A stretch of 64,000 nt of DNA from Trichomonas vaginalis G3 (taxonomy: Eukaryota > Parabasalia > Trichomonadida > Trichomonadidae). Under the pieces are notes generated by a model. It did no database searches. It was not told where the DNA came from and saw only the letters and a list, made by a program, of their open reading frames with translations. Of this stretch, positions 1 to 10,313 are shown one piece after another. The stretch's first letter is position 1. Each line of letters begins with the position of its first letter. The stretch lies in assembly GCF_026262505.1 (NCBI RefSeq), contig NC_067205.1, forward strand, positions 11,408,001 to 11,472,000, read 5' to 3'. The position numbers and the translations under genes were made by a program.

Positions 1-16
1 GGGTAGATGGTTAGAT

Positions 17-265
17 CTACCCTCATTTCTACCCTCATTTCTACCCTCATTTTTTGTATTTGACGGGAATTAATTCTTGATTTCAGGGATTTTTTGACGA
101 AGTGCAAATCTTCACTTCGTCAAAAATAACAGTTATCTACCCTCATTTCTACCCTCATTTTTTGTATTTGACGGGAATTAATTCTTGATTTCAGGGATTT
201 TTTGACGAAGTGCAAATCTTCACTTCGTCAAAAATAACAGTTATCTACCCTCATTTCTACCCTCA
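17..265. repeat. 108-bp tandem repeat with long inverted repeats
   Basis: Two copies of a roughly 108-bp unit are present. Each contains the phrase CTACCCTCATTT and a perfect inverted repeat with 14-base arms (TTTTTGACGAAGTG and its complement) around an 8-base loop, at 91-126 and 199-234. The CTACCCTCATTT phrases are the reverse complement of the short repeats seen at 1322, so this belongs to the same intergenic repeat family. A half-related 54-bp tandem repeat with GACGAAGTG lies at 3903-4000. Confidence 0.8.
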
Positions 266-294
266 GCCGCTAAGCGGCGAGACCCAAAGGGTCT
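266..294. other. Two tandem GC-rich mini-hairpins
   Basis: Two perfect hairpins sit almost back to back just before the gene leader. The first is GCCGC-TAA-GCGGC at 266-278. The second is AGACCC-AAA-GGGTCT at 280-294. They stand out in strongly AT-rich sequence and resemble the hairpin pair inside the small coding region at 9768-9793. Confidence 0.75.
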
Positions 295-299
295 TGAAT

Positions 300-375
300 T
301 TTCATGAATTTCCTTAAGATGAAAAAAATAAAGTTAGTTTTATTTTTATTTATTTTTTTATTTTGTATAAAAGAT
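300..375 (+). promoter_or_regulatory. Conserved leader of the KilA-N-cluster genes
   Basis: The stretch begins ATGAATTTCCTTAAGAT and continues with AATAAAGTTAGTTTTATTTT and a T-rich run ending in TTTTGTAT before the ATG. Near-identical leaders precede the genes at 1483, 3044 and 33646, and shorter versions precede 30995 and 32140. The conservation runs through the in-frame upstream ATG at 304, so that ATG is more likely leader than coding sequence. Function as a promoter or transcribed leader is inferred. Confidence 0.6.
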
Positions 376-1314
376 ATGATTTCAACAATCGGCACAACAA
401 CAATTCAAACAACAGCACCAAATTCGTTAGTCATGAATCCAACATCTATGTTAGTAGAGATGAAAAGCTTTATTCCTTCTTCATATACTTTTGAAACAAA
501 AATCCAGAAGATAAAGCAAGAACTTTTAACAAGTAATTTAGACTGTACCGCACAGGATGAAGAAAATGAAGAATATCTTTATGACATGCAGGACATTATT
601 GACCATTTACCCAAATTGCCTGAAATCCAACAACAAAAGCTCAGTATTCATGAATTCGATGAAATAGAAGTGAAACCAACTGACTCAGTAGAAATAAAGA
701 AGTTCATACGTAAAGTAAATTATGAGTTTCTAGGATATCATTGCAACCATAAAGTTATGGACAAAGATTGCGACATGGTATATAAGAACATCTCTGACAT
801 ATATAAATCCGAAGAATTTAAGACATACGACAACTTTGTTTCATTAGTTGCAGAATGTGTATGGCAGATAAGAGATAAAGATAGAAGAGGTAAGGTATGG
901 AATGAACAGATAAAACCAACAACTTTTGAGTTAAAGAAAACCATTGACGCCTTAGTTGTTCTAGCAGGTCAAATTTCAATGTATAACGCAAAAATGAATC
1001 CACAATGTTCTAAATGTAAAGCAGCAATGAGGAAATATAACTACTCCGTCAAAGAGATAGAACGTATGAGAAACGACTATGCTGACTTAAAGAAAGAAGT
1101 AGAGAAACCAGCAGAAGATAAAATGGACATGTTAGCATTTCTGAACAAAAACTATCCAACTGCTGACGATTTCCTATTATCTGACGTCAAGAAGAAGTAT
1201 AAAGAAACCTTCGGCATTGTTAAAACATTCGATGTACTAAAAGAAGAAATAGAAGCTACAAAACTGTTTAGAATCTCACGAATTCATAACGTATATCATG
1301 TAAAATGTTTATAA
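376..1314 (+). CDS. Maverick protein of unknown function, KilA-N cluster (paralogue of 32140-33054)
   Basis: This 312-residue protein has a close paralogue in element 2 at 32140-33054. The upstream ATG at 304 lies in the shared leader, and the paralogue starts near the TTAPNSLVMNPTSML stretch, so 376 is preferred. Visible features are a middle CxxC (QCSKCKAAM) and a charged, probably helical C-terminal third ending with the block SRIHNVYHVK. The C-terminal 60 residues look like a small helical DNA-binding domain, but I do not recognise the family. It sits directly before a KilA-N gene in both elements and shares its leader, so the genes are probably co-regulated. Function is unknown. Confidence 0.7.
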   Translation: MISTIGTTTIQTTAPNSLVMNPTSMLVEMKSFIPSSYTFETKIQKIKQELLTSNLDCTAQDEENEEYLYDMQDIIDHLPKLPEIQQQKLSIHEFDEIEVKPTDSVEIKKFIRKVNYEFLGYHCNHKVMDKDCDMVYKNISDIYKSEEFKTYDNFVSLVAECVWQIRDKDRRGKVWNEQIKPTTFELKKTIDALVVLAGQISMYNAKMNPQCSKCKAAMRKYNYSVKEIERMRNDYADLKKEVEKPAEDKMDMLAFLNKNYPTADDFLLSDVKKKYKETFGIVKTFDVLKEEIEATKLFRISRIHNVYHVKCL

Positions 1315-1319
1315 AATAA

Positions 1320-1372
1320 CTGGGGTAGAAATGAGGGTAGAAATGAGGTTAGATCTAACCATCTACCCTAAA
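1320..1372 (+). repeat. Short-repeat module ending in GTTAGATCTAAC palindrome
   Basis: Two direct copies of GGGTAGAAATGAG run into the palindrome GGTTAGATCTAACC, followed by TCTACCCTAAAATATATTTT. The same architecture recurs at 12653, 30470, 31686, 31988, 33062 and 45062-45392. The repeat letters differ from place to place while the AGATCT centre is nearly always kept. It lies between two KilA-N-cluster genes. Confidence 0.8.
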
Positions 1373-1482
1373 ATATATTTTTGCTGAATTCAACACAAAA
1401 ATAATGAATTTCCTTAAGATAGAAAAAAAATAAAGTTAGTTTTATTTTTTTCTAACTTTTTATCTTGTATGTAAGAACAGAA

Positions 1483-2148
1483 ATGTCAGTCGAAGCAAAA
1501 ACATTCACTAACAAATCTAATGGCGAAACATTCACAAAAGGCACTTATAACGGTATTGAAGTCTTACGTAGAGACAAGGATGGTTATATAAATGCAACAA
1601 AGATGGCAAGAGAAGCAGGAAAGTTAAACCATTTAAACAGATTTCTCAATAGTGCTAAAATGCAGGAAATTCTTGAGTTTTGGTTGAAAGAATATGGTCG
1701 AGCCAAAAGTGGCTCAACCTCAAAACAAGCATTTTATGAGCTTACTAAGGGTGTTATAAATGAATTCAAAGGTATTTACATACATCCTGACTTCGTTCAT
1801 TTTGTTGCTGAATGGTGCTCTGTAAAGTATGCATTTTATGTCAAAGATATTATGGACTCCATAGACAAGAAAGTTCATGAGAAGTTAGATGAAGAAGAAC
1901 TCGAAGATACAGTAGAGAATGCTAAACCTTTGTTCGAACAAGAAGTTGGAAAAATGTGCGAAAAACAATTAGAACATGAACGTGAGATATGTTATGGTTA
2001 TAGAGATTCTCCATACGAACTAGACCAATGGGAACAAGAAGATTTAAAGAGAGAATTTAGAGAATATGAACTCGCTAAGATAGCATTAGAAACTGCAGAA
2101 AAGAAGTTAAAAGTTTGGGGTCGTTTTGTACAAAAATATTGTGAGTAA
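1483..2148 (+). CDS. KilA-N domain protein, copy 1 (element 1)
   Basis: The 221-residue protein has the KilA-N signature near residues 20-50 (GIEVLRRDKDGYINATKM) and the second half of the domain as GIYIHPDFVHFVAEWCS. KilA-N is a DNA-binding module of large DNA viruses and phages. The C-terminal half is charged and probably coiled coil, ending WGRFVQKYCE. Start 1483 is chosen over 1465 because the paralogue at 30995 lacks the upstream ATG. Between the two domain halves lies a 10-bp-stem hairpin at 1696-1719. The C-terminal 100 residues are almost identical to the gene at 30995, while the middle is quite different, which suggests shuffling of segments. A sequence-specific DNA-binding role is inferred from the family. 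Confidence 0.88.
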   Translation: MSVEAKTFTNKSNGETFTKGTYNGIEVLRRDKDGYINATKMAREAGKLNHLNRFLNSAKMQEILEFWLKEYGRAKSGSTSKQAFYELTKGVINEFKGIYIHPDFVHFVAEWCSVKYAFYVKDIMDSIDKKVHEKLDEEELEDTVENAKPLFEQEVGKMCEKQLEHEREICYGYRDSPYELDQWEQEDLKREFREYELAKIALETAEKKLKVWGRFVQKYCE

Positions 2149-3025
2149 ATGAACTCATTATTTTTGCTGAATTCAGCACAAAATTCTGAGTAAAATGACA
2201 TATGGCACGTGTCAAACCGTTGAGTTTTCACAAATTTTAAAAATTGCTGCGGAAAGTTCGTCAAAAAAGTGAAGGTTCCCGACGGTTTCAAACCGCCATA
2301 CTTTACATGAAGATAGTTTACAATGTCAACTAAATATCATGTACGATAGAAACGGTTATGTAAAGTTTACATTTTGTAAAGTTTTGTCCTGATTCAAGAC
2401 AAGTCTTGTATTTTTTCAGAACAAGTCTTGTATTTTTTCAAGACAAATCTTGTCCTGATTCAGAACAAGACTTGCACTTTTTAGTCAGTTTTTCTTGTAA
2501 AGTTCTCAAATTTGAGAACAATTGTCCTGATTCAAGACAAGTCTTGTATTTTTTCAGAACAAGTCTTGTATTTTTTCAAGACAAATCTTGTCCTGATTCA
2601 AGACAAGTCTTGCACTTTTTCAGAACAAGTCTTGTATTTTTCAAGAAATCTTGTCCTGATTCAAGACAAGTCTTGCACTTTTTCAGGAAATCCTATTGTC
2701 CAACTTTACAAATGTCACTTTTCAACATGATTGCATTTTGGTCGGGGAACAACTTTCTCTCATTTTGTCACTTTTCTATCGTTGTGTTTTGTCACTTTTC
2801 CATCGGGGTGTGTGTCAGAAAATATCCAAAATCTTTATAGCCTCGTATCTCCTTCAATTCTTGACGGTTTGACATGTATGACACACCATTCAATTCAGAA
2901 TTATGTGCTGAATCTTATGACCTTCATTTGTTCGTGACTTCTTTTCACATATGTAACCCTGAATTTTTAACATTTCTTTAACACAGAAAAATAAAGTTAG
3001 TTTTATTTTTATTTATTTTTTTATT
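2149..3025. repeat. Intergenic array of CAAGAC/GTCTTG palindromes
   Basis: No gene is supported here. From about 2385 to 2695 the phrase TTGTCCTGATTCAAGACAAG recurs at least four times. It contains the perfect palindrome CAAGAC-AA-GTCTTG and alternates with half-matching copies (CAGAACAAGTCTTG). The open frames in this stretch simply follow the repeats. The last 60 bases hold the conserved KilA-N leader for the next gene. Confidence 0.7.
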
Positions 3026-3043
3026 TTGTATGTAAAGACAGTA

Positions 3044-3871
3044 ATGTCAACATTAGAGAACACAACAACTGCTATCGTTCATGAAGCCATAAATGAAGAA
3101 TACGAATACATACAATATAACAAACAACTTCGCCTCATTCGTTCGGTCAAAGATGACATGTACCAAATGCAAAGTATAATGAATGCTCTTCGTTCTACAA
3201 AGCAAGCATATCATTGGTTTGAAAACCAACAGACAAAAGAACTTTTAGAAGAATTTCCTCATATGATTGCTTCCCTCGGAAAACCGAGAGAAGAGATTCC
3301 GTACGAAAATCGCAAGAATTTGGCTCCTGGTTTGAAAGGTTATTATGTTCATAGACTTTTAGTAAACGCTGTAGCAATGTGGGCTTCACCTCGTTATGCT
3401 TGTTATATTTTCATGATGTTAGATGAACTATATAAAGCAGAACGTGGAGAGATGGAAAAGAAACTTCAAGCAAAAGATGAAGTCATTGAATCCAAAGACA
3501 AAAGCATACAGAAAAGAATACCGCGTTCAGTACCAAAAGGAAAGGAAAAGAGTTATAAGTATATGATATATACTGAAGAGTTGGAGAAAGAAGAAGATAA
3601 AGATATGGTTATGTTGCATTTAGTCAGAAGAAACAACAAAAGCTTTTACGACCTTGCTAAAATATATAAATCTGACAGAAACTGGTTCTATCGTGAAAAC
3701 TTACCGATTTCAATGACACCGAATGAGCAAATAAAGGAAATTGTCAAAAATACTCTTCCTCAAACACACTATGACATCAAAGGTTGCACAATACTTACAT
3801 TCAAAGAAGACTTACCATTACTGAAGGAAAAAATAACAGAATATTTCGATAACTTCAAAGAGGAAGAATGA
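3044..3871 (+). CDS. Divergent KilA-N-like protein (element 1)
   Basis: The 275-residue protein is about 85 percent similar by eye to the gene at 33646 in element 2. The block GYYVHRLLVNAVAMWASPRYACYIFMMLDELY around residues 95-130 matches the second half of KilA-N (compare GTYVDPRLVNYIAMWASPKY at 30995). The N-terminal half is divergent. A lysine/glutamate-rich linker follows, then a conserved C-terminal domain with KYMIYTEELEKEEDKDMVML. ATG 3044 is preferred over 3026 because the upper one lies in the conserved TGTATGTAAAGACAG leader. A hairpin with 9 of 10 pairs lies inside the gene at 3270-3293. DNA binding is inferred from the KilA-N block. Confidence 0.8.
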   Translation: MSTLENTTTAIVHEAINEEYEYIQYNKQLRLIRSVKDDMYQMQSIMNALRSTKQAYHWFENQQTKELLEEFPHMIASLGKPREEIPYENRKNLAPGLKGYYVHRLLVNAVAMWASPRYACYIFMMLDELYKAERGEMEKKLQAKDEVIESKDKSIQKRIPRSVPKGKEKSYKYMIYTEELEKEEDKDMVMLHLVRRNNKSFYDLAKIYKSDRNWFYRENLPISMTPNEQIKEIVKNTLPQTHYDIKGCTILTFKEDLPLLKEKITEYFDNFKEEE

Positions 3872-4180
3872 AAACTTACCGATTTCAATGAAAAACATTA
3901 ACTTTTTGACGAAGTGAAGATTTGCACTTTGACAAAATTTAATGAAAAACATTAACTTTTTGACGAAGTGAAGATTTGCACTTTGACAAAATTTAATGAA
4001 AAAGTTAATGAAAACTTACCGATTTCAATGAAAAACATTAACGTAAACATTAACGATAAAATTTATTTCCTGGACTGTTGTCAAAATGTCATGTTGTCAT
4101 CATTTTTAAAAGAAGTTAAATAACCTGGTAGCACATGGTAACATGGTAACACCATCAGTTCTTCAAAAATATATTTTTGC
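3872..4180. repeat. 54-bp tandem repeat between convergent genes
   Basis: The phrase TTTTTGACGAAGTGAAGATT occurs twice, 54 bases apart (3903 and 3957), with AATGAAAAACATTAAC between. Further partial copies of the phrase AAAACTTACCGATTTCAATG, which also occurs inside the preceding gene, appear at about 3870 and 4012. This points to local slippage or template switching. No gene is seen. Confidence 0.7.
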
Positions 4181-4654
4181 TTAAATAGCTTCAGGGTCTA
4201 TTTCTTCAACCATTTCACTTCCTTCGTCAATGTCAATAGAAGCTTCTTCAACCTTTGGTAAGAATTTCTGTATAACATCTTTGTTCGTTATTGTCTTCAG
4301 AGATGAAGGATAATATTTCACATTTGTTTCACCTTTCTTATATTCTTTCTGTTCGGAAAGATTTAAAGCAATACTGAAGAAGTCAATATTAGAGTTCTTT
4401 ATAACAGTATAATGAGTATCTTTGACATTCACGAAGAAACTCTTTTGTTTCAAAACTACTGCTAACTCTTGTGAAGTATAACGTTTGCGGTCAATGACGA
4501 TAGCTAATGGTCTGACATACTGACCAAACTTAGATTCTTTCACAAACTTCTTGTTAAAGATAACATTAACGTTTGAAGCACCATTGAACTCATTCTTGAT
4601 GGCAGTAGCGAGAGCATTGTATGAAAAGAACTTGCAATCTTGCATGTGTTTCAT
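4181..4654 (-). CDS. Maverick protein with acidic tail, possibly ssDNA-binding
   Basis: The 157-residue protein is not confidently recognised. It has an alternating hydrophobic/basic body followed by an acidic C-terminal tail (EEASIDIDEGSEMVEEIDPEAI). The protein at 36335-36754 in element 2 has a similar size and a similar ending (EEENIDIDPEMF). A flexible acidic tail after a beta-rich body is typical of single-stranded-DNA-binding proteins, which a protein-primed replicon needs. That role is inference only. It is transcribed divergently from the polymerase gene with about 90 bases between them. Confidence 0.6.
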   Translation of the reverse strand: MKHMQDCKFFSYNALATAIKNEFNGASNVNVIFNKKFVKESKFGQYVRPLAIVIDRKRYTSQELAVVLKQKSFFVNVKDTHYTVIKNSNIDFFSIALNLSEQKEYKKGETNVKYYPSSLKTITNKDVIQKFLPKVEEASIDIDEGSEMVEEIDPEAI

Positions 4655-4743
4655 TAAAATAAAAAGTTCGAAATATTTTAAAACTAGCCTTAAAAAATCT
4701 AAGCTAATTTTTTTCTAAGAAATTTTTTTATTTCCTACTAAAG

Positions 4744-7700
4744 ATGTATCGGAAGTTGTCTAAGTTAGAACACTCGGAAATAAAACAACTTCTTACAGAA
4801 GCTAATATAGATGTTGCAAAGCATTACGCAACAAACAAAAAGGCACTCGCTGACATCCTCAATGACTACAATGGTGAAATAACTTATGATAGAATTCATG
4901 AGTTCATAAATGCAAGAGCATTTCCTTTAAATGACGTTGCTATTGACTTATATCATAGACGTTTAGTACCTCATGAAGTAAGGCGTGAGATGTTTGACAT
5001 AACAAATGCGAACGTTGGTCATACTCGTAAAGCTCTTTCTCATGATGTTCGTCAAGAGATGTTTGAACTTACGAACTCAAACGTTGGTGAAACACGAAAG
5101 AGAGATGACACACTGAAACAACAGAGAAGAGAGATGTTTAAAAGAGCTATAGAACAAGTTCGTAAAGCTAACGATGTCATTCGTTCCATTGACGACAAAC
5201 CAAAAGAAGGTGAGAGATGGTTAAAGAAAGATGAAGAGAATAGGAAGAGAAATGTGAAGTCAGGCAATAGACTCATTGACTTTAACATCGAAGCTTTAGA
5301 TGAACCAAACAGAGACTACTTACACAAACATTTCGGTAAGGTTTTCATGAGACTCTTAGAGAAAATTAAAATAAACTCACAACAGAGATGGATGGTATGT
5401 TATAAACTTGGTGGAAAGTATGAATGTTCTACGTTAAACCTCAATAATATTGGAACATTACTACATCAGCTCTTGAAGGAGAACTTTATATCAGAGATAG
5501 AAGCAAATGCTGCAGGTATTGTTGAAATGCACTATGACTTCTTCTTGACAAACATAAAGAATCTTACTGAAATAAAGATGTATGATTTAACAGAATATGA
5601 AGGCTTAACGATGTCAGATGTAAAGAAAGGCAAACCAAAAAAGAGACCATATAGAGATGAAAGCACACTGACAAATGACCAGAAAGCCATTTTGGAAGCT
5701 CTTAAGCAAACAGGAAACCCAGCACTTATAGAAAGCTTTTGGAAAGATAATGGTGAAAAGAAGTTTTATAAGAAGAGAAGCGGTCAGTTCTGGAAGTATC
5801 TTTGCACATTACCTATAAATCTTGAACGCTACCAAATCTTCAATGAACTGAACAAAAGAACTGCAACACTTATGACAGAAGACAATTGTTTCGTTTATGC
5901 TTGCATTCAGGCTGGAGTAAATGAAGAAACTATTGACCACATGAGAGAAGTCATTCGTGTTAGAGACTTTCCTCAAAGTAAAGTACAAGAAATTTCTGAC
6001 GCAACAGGTATAGCATTTAATGTTACCATTGGTTATTTCAATGACTCAAGACATAATGAAATAAAGAGATACATACCAAAAGAATGTGAAACTGTTCGAA
6101 CTATTGACTTACTTCTTGTTGAAGACCACTACATGCTAAATGAAAGATTACCAATGACAACATATTTCATTCGCAACTATATAGAAATCTTGAAGGAGTG
6201 TGGTGGAATGAACATTGAGAAACAGATGAAGATTTATACAAAGAGAGAAGATAAATATGTAGTTCGTTATGATAGAACAACACCGTTATGGGATGTTATG
6301 AAAACATTGTGGGAGTGCAAATATTTCGAACCTATTTCTTATGGAGAACTTTTCACATATACGACTGACTTATATAAACAGAACCTTGCACCATTTAAAG
6401 ATTTGACATATGCTCCAAAGTATTGTGTACAACTGAAGAAGAAAGCCGAGTCAAAAGAAGTAAATAAAAATAAGTGCAAGTTCATTCCTGAGCACGTTTT
6501 CTTTGCTGACTTTGAGTGTAGTACGACGGCTTTCATAAAGCTTTTAACATCTGTTATGACAGTGAAGATGGTTCAGTGAGTGAAAGCATTTGGGGTCAGA
6601 ACTGTGCAACAGAATTTTTGGAACGACTTCCTGACAAGAGTTTAATATATTTCCATAACCTCAGTTATGATATAAACTTCATCTTAAGACACATGACAGA
6701 AGTGAAAGGAACTCCCATCATTAAAGGTTCACGAACAATGCAAATAACTGGCTTATATAAAGGAAGGGCAATTATTATAAAAGACTCTTACAGTGTTATA
6801 AATAAGAAGCTTAAACTATTTCCTGCTATGTTTAACTTACAAACAGGACCGAAAGAAGTATTTCCATATAACTACTACAGCAGTGTTTTGTTAGCAAATG
6901 ACAACAGAACTGGTGTCATTTCTGAAGCATGTAAGTTTATCCGGGATGCAGATACATTCATGAAAAACATAGATTCCATCAAAGGTTGCAGAATAGATGA
7001 GAACCACTTCGACTTAGAAAAATATAGCACATTTTATTGCAAACAAGATGTAAGAATTTTAAGAGAAGGTTTTGTTAAGTTCCGCAATGACATATTGAAA
7101 GAATTTGATTTAAACGTTTATGACTACGTTAGTATTTGTTCAATTGCTAACAAATTATTTGAGAACAGAGTGTACTTCCCGAATGGAAATTTATATGACC
7201 TCTCAAATAAACCAAGAGAATTTATTTCGAGATGCATTCAAGGTGGAAGATGTATGCTGTCAGATAACATGAAACAAAAGAGCGAAAAGAAACTCATTGC
7301 TGACTTCGACGCTGTTTCATTATATCCATCAGCTATAGCAAGACTTTATACTTTAGAAGGAATTCCAAAGTATTGAAGGATGAGATGTTAAGCACAGAGT
7401 ATCTCATGAGACATTTATTCGATGACGACCAAAAGGAACCCATTGGTGAAAAGTTTATGTCTGGCTTCTTTGTTCTCATTAAGATAACAGAGATTGGAAT
7501 ACATAGACACTTTCCTTTAATAGTTTGTGACCCTGAACTAAATCCAGAACTTAACGTTCCCAGAAGTTCAAACACTTGCTGTTTAATGTATGTTGACCAT
7601 ATAACATTACAAGACCTCATAAAATATCAAGGTGTCAAATGTGAAGTGTTGCAAGGATACTATTACGATGGAAACAGAGATATTAGAATAAGAGATGAAG

Positions 7701-8563
7701 TAAAGAAGTTGTTTGAGTTAAGGTTAAAGTATAAGAAAGAAGGAAATCCTTTGCAAGAAAATATAAAGCTCATTCTGAACAGTATTTATGGCAAAACTAT
7801 TCTATCTCCTATTGAGTCAAAAATAACCATAGTAAATGACAAAGATGCTATAAGATATGCCATCAGAAACTACAACCATATAGTGAAGTTCGAAGGTTTG
7901 GATGGTTCAGATAAAACTATTTTCAAGCTAACGAAAAGCATTTGCAGACACTTTAACTTCTGTCCACTTGGTGTTAATATTCTATCTATGTCGAAGAGAA
8001 TAATGTGTGAAGTATTCTGTACTGCTGAGGACTTAGGAATGGACATCTTTTATAGCGATACCGACAGTATGCATCTCTACAATGAAGATATCCCTCGTTT
8101 AGCTGAAGAGTTTGAGAAACGTTATGGAAGAGTTCTCATTGGTAAAAACCTTGGTCAATTTCATAGCGACTTTGCAGAAATAACACCTGGAAAACAAAGT
8201 TTAGCATACAAGTCAATATTTTGTGGAAAGAAGACTTACATAGACTTACTCACGAATGATTTAAATGAAGTTGCATTTCACTGCAGAATGAAAGGCGTGA
8301 AGCAAGATGTTATTGCTTTAACCGCTAATGAAATGTTTCCTGACTCTGTTCAGTGTTTCTATGATGAAGATAAAGGTTTAATGGTTCCGCAAGGAAAATA
8401 TGACAAAGACTCTGAGTTCAGTTTAATGAAACTTTACAAAGCACTTTATGACGGTCAAGAGATTGGATTTGACTTATGTAAGTCATGTCAACCTTGCTTT
8501 GAAGAGAAGTTTAACTTTTCTATTCAGACTAAGACTTCATTCATAAGAAAGCTTAAGTTCTGA
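4744..8563 (+). pseudogene. polB: Family B (protein-primed type) DNA polymerase, broken
   Basis: This is the replicative polymerase of element 1, broken with about two breaks. Parts in order are an N-terminal region, an OTU-like segment (EDNCFVYAC with a later DHYMLNE), a proofreading exonuclease region beginning FFADFECS and including YCKQDVRILREG, and a polymerase region. The polymerase region has motif A DFDAVSLYPSA, motif B LILNSIYGKT and motif C FYSDTDSM. These motifs are those of protein-primed family B polymerases found in Mavericks, adenoviruses and linear plasmids. The OTU-like assignment rests only on the short Cys and His motifs. The polymerase of element 2 is very different in sequence. 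Confidence 0.9.
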
Positions 8564-8665
8564 GGTCATGAATGAGAAAAATAATGAGGTCATTTATTTT
8601 TGTCAGCAATGAGGTCATTCGTGATAAAAATAAGCTAGCGGCAAGGGCGAAGCCCATGTGGTCAT
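8564..8665. terminator. Hairpin between convergent genes
   Basis: Between the convergent 3' ends of the polymerase and penton-like genes lie three repeats of GAGGTCATT and a GC-rich hairpin GGGC-GAA-GCCC at 8645-8655. A role in 3'-end formation is only a guess. The hairpin also fits the wider family of GC-rich mini-hairpins in these elements. Confidence 0.3.
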
Positions 8666-9521
8666 TTACAATACTGCGATGGTAGAGTTTAAGAGTTGTG
8701 CTTCAATGTAGAGACAGTCCTTATGGTCTGGAGGTAAGAACACTGGGCAGTTATGGTCATGAGTGGAGAACATGTCTATCCAAAACTCACGATTGAAGCC
8801 AGTTAATTTATAGTATTTAGGGTTAGGAAGTGGTGAAGTTCTTGTATGACCAATGAACTCATTTTCAACTCCCTTACTTAAGTTTGAATATAATATAGCT
8901 TGCTTTCTATCCCAAATGCCAGGTGTTACAATCTTTGAAAATTCATTTTTCCTCGGAAGCATTGCATCATAATTGAAAACATTCTTGAAATCTTCATTGG
9001 TTCAGAGATTTGAAACTTATACGTAATGGATTTTCTTTCTCTTTAGCTACTTCATTGAATGGTGAATATATAACAAACTGACAGTCATGAGTTCCATCTT
9101 CATTTTCATTAAATTCATAATGAAAGTCTATAAGTTGTGGCTGACTACCTTCTTCTTTCAGTTGTGCAAGAAACTCACGTAAAGGCTGTAAAGTTTGTAC
9201 TTCAATGTTGAACTTTTTCTCGAACATCTCATTAAATGAAATCATACATTGCAACAATGTTGTATCGTCTTTAAAGTATTTGTATATGTGAATGTTTTGG
9301 GCGCTTAAAGACTGTTCGTCATTTTCTATCTCGACTTGAAGTATAAAGTCAACCTTTCTGAAAGCACGTGTTATATACATAGATGTTATGCCAATGTACT
9401 TCTCTTCATTTATGTTCACAATCCAGTCTGTTGGAAACTTAAACGTTACTCTGTTCCCCTTTATTTTGACGTCAGGGTTTTCACTACTGAACGCAACAGT
9501 TAAAGGTATTTGTCTATACAT
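8666..9521 (-). pseudogene. Penton-like minor capsid gene, broken
   Basis: The span shows a start like the penton-like proteins of element 2 (a hydrophobic FPTDWIVN segment followed by YIGITSMYITRAFRKVDF) and is broken about once. Upstream of the start lies TTTATTTTTATCCGAATTAA, the usual element-type promoter box. Assignment as a minor capsid (single jelly-roll penton) protein rests on weak similarity to 22335-23183 and 29600-30460 and on its position near the capsid gene. Confidence 0.45.
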
Positions 9522-9545
9522 TTAATTCGGATAAAAATAAACCAT

Positions 9546-9806
9546 TTACTCTTTCTTTGCTTCAGCTTCTTTAGCTTTTGCTTCAGCTTCTTCTCTAGCT
9601 TTCTTCGCCAGCAAACGTGGGTTCTTTTGTCTTCCAGCAGCTAATGCAGCAAGTTGTTTTTCACTAAGTTTTCTCTTTGGTCTCTCTGGCTTTTGTTCTT
9701 GTTTTTGTTCCTTCAGTTCGGATAAAATTTGCTCACGAATTTCTTTCTTCAATGCTTCAACATCTATGACCCCTTGGGTCTTGTCCGTAGGACTTGTCTG
9801 AGTCAT
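9546..9806 (-). CDS. Small basic coiled-coil Maverick protein
   Basis: The 86-residue protein is very basic, with RPKRKLSEKQLAALAAGRQ in the middle and an alternating Lys/Glu/Ala coiled tail. ATG 9806 follows the box TTTTTTATCTGCAGTCAA, so it is preferred over the ATG at 9827. Small basic proteins of this kind can bind DNA in virions, but this is not established here. Near its N-terminus the coding DNA carries two back-to-back hairpins (GACCC-CTT-GGGTC at 9768-9780 and GTCC-GTA-GGAC at 9783-9793), like those at 266-294. It is divergent from 9852 with 45 bases between them. Confidence 0.65.
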   Translation of the reverse strand: MTQTSPTDKTQGVIDVEALKKEIREQILSELKEQKQEQKPERPKRKLSEKQLAALAAGRQKNPRLLAKKAREEAEAKAKEAEAKKE

Positions 9807-9851
9807 TTGACTGCAGATAAAAAACAAAATTAAAACTTTAACCGATGTAAA

Positions 9852-10286
9852 ATGAGCTTGTCAAAATCAGAGCGAGAGTCTATTATATTAAATGACGCAA
9901 GAGGAATACAACATCCTTTCTATTACGTAAGTCAGAGTAAAGATGGTAAAATATACGTAAGAAAAAGAAAGGTTCCATTAGCGAATGCAGAAAGCGACAA
10001 CATTAAGGTGTATGGCAAGGGTGAAGTCCACGAAGCCCATATAAAACCTTCTGTTCAAACTGAAAAGTCAATAGAACCAGAAGAAAAGAAGCCAGATGTA
10101 CTTTCAATAACGAACCAAGAGCTTATTGCAAAGTTCGTGAATTTCATTGAAAAACAAACCGAGTCAAAGAACCCTGACCCACCAGTGAAAGAAGTTGAGA
10201 CAAAAGAGAATGTACAGTTCATTGAAAATGTCAAGAAACAACTTCCACCACGAATGCCAAGAAGAAGAGTGAGAATAATGAAGTAA
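9852..10286 (+). CDS. Small Maverick protein with F-Y-KDGK-RK motif
   Basis: The 144-residue protein is unrecognised. Its N-terminal 45 residues contain PFYYVSQSKDGKIYVRKRKV, which resembles the whole C-terminal half of the 43-residue protein at 12401 (GFYIHTMKDGKVQFRKIK). A glutamate/proline-rich middle follows, then a strongly basic end (RMPRRRVRIMK). The basic end suggests nucleic-acid or nuclear-import contact. It precedes the major capsid gene by 27 bases and shares its orientation, so a virion role is plausible but unproven. Confidence 0.65.
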   Translation: MSLSKSERESIILNDARGIQHPFYYVSQSKDGKIYVRKRKVPLANAESDNIKVYGKGEVHEAHIKPSVQTEKSIEPEEKKPDVLSITNQELIAKFVNFIEKQTESKNPDPPVKEVETKENVQFIENVKKQLPPRMPRRRVRIMK

Positions 10287-10313
10287 ATAGATATTTTTAT
10301 CTGAAGTAAATAC

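Noticed and set aside
2406-2840. 144-residue and overlapping frames in the palindrome array
   Set aside because: The translations merely repeat the DNA repeat unit (such as SCPDSRQVL) and have no coding-like composition.
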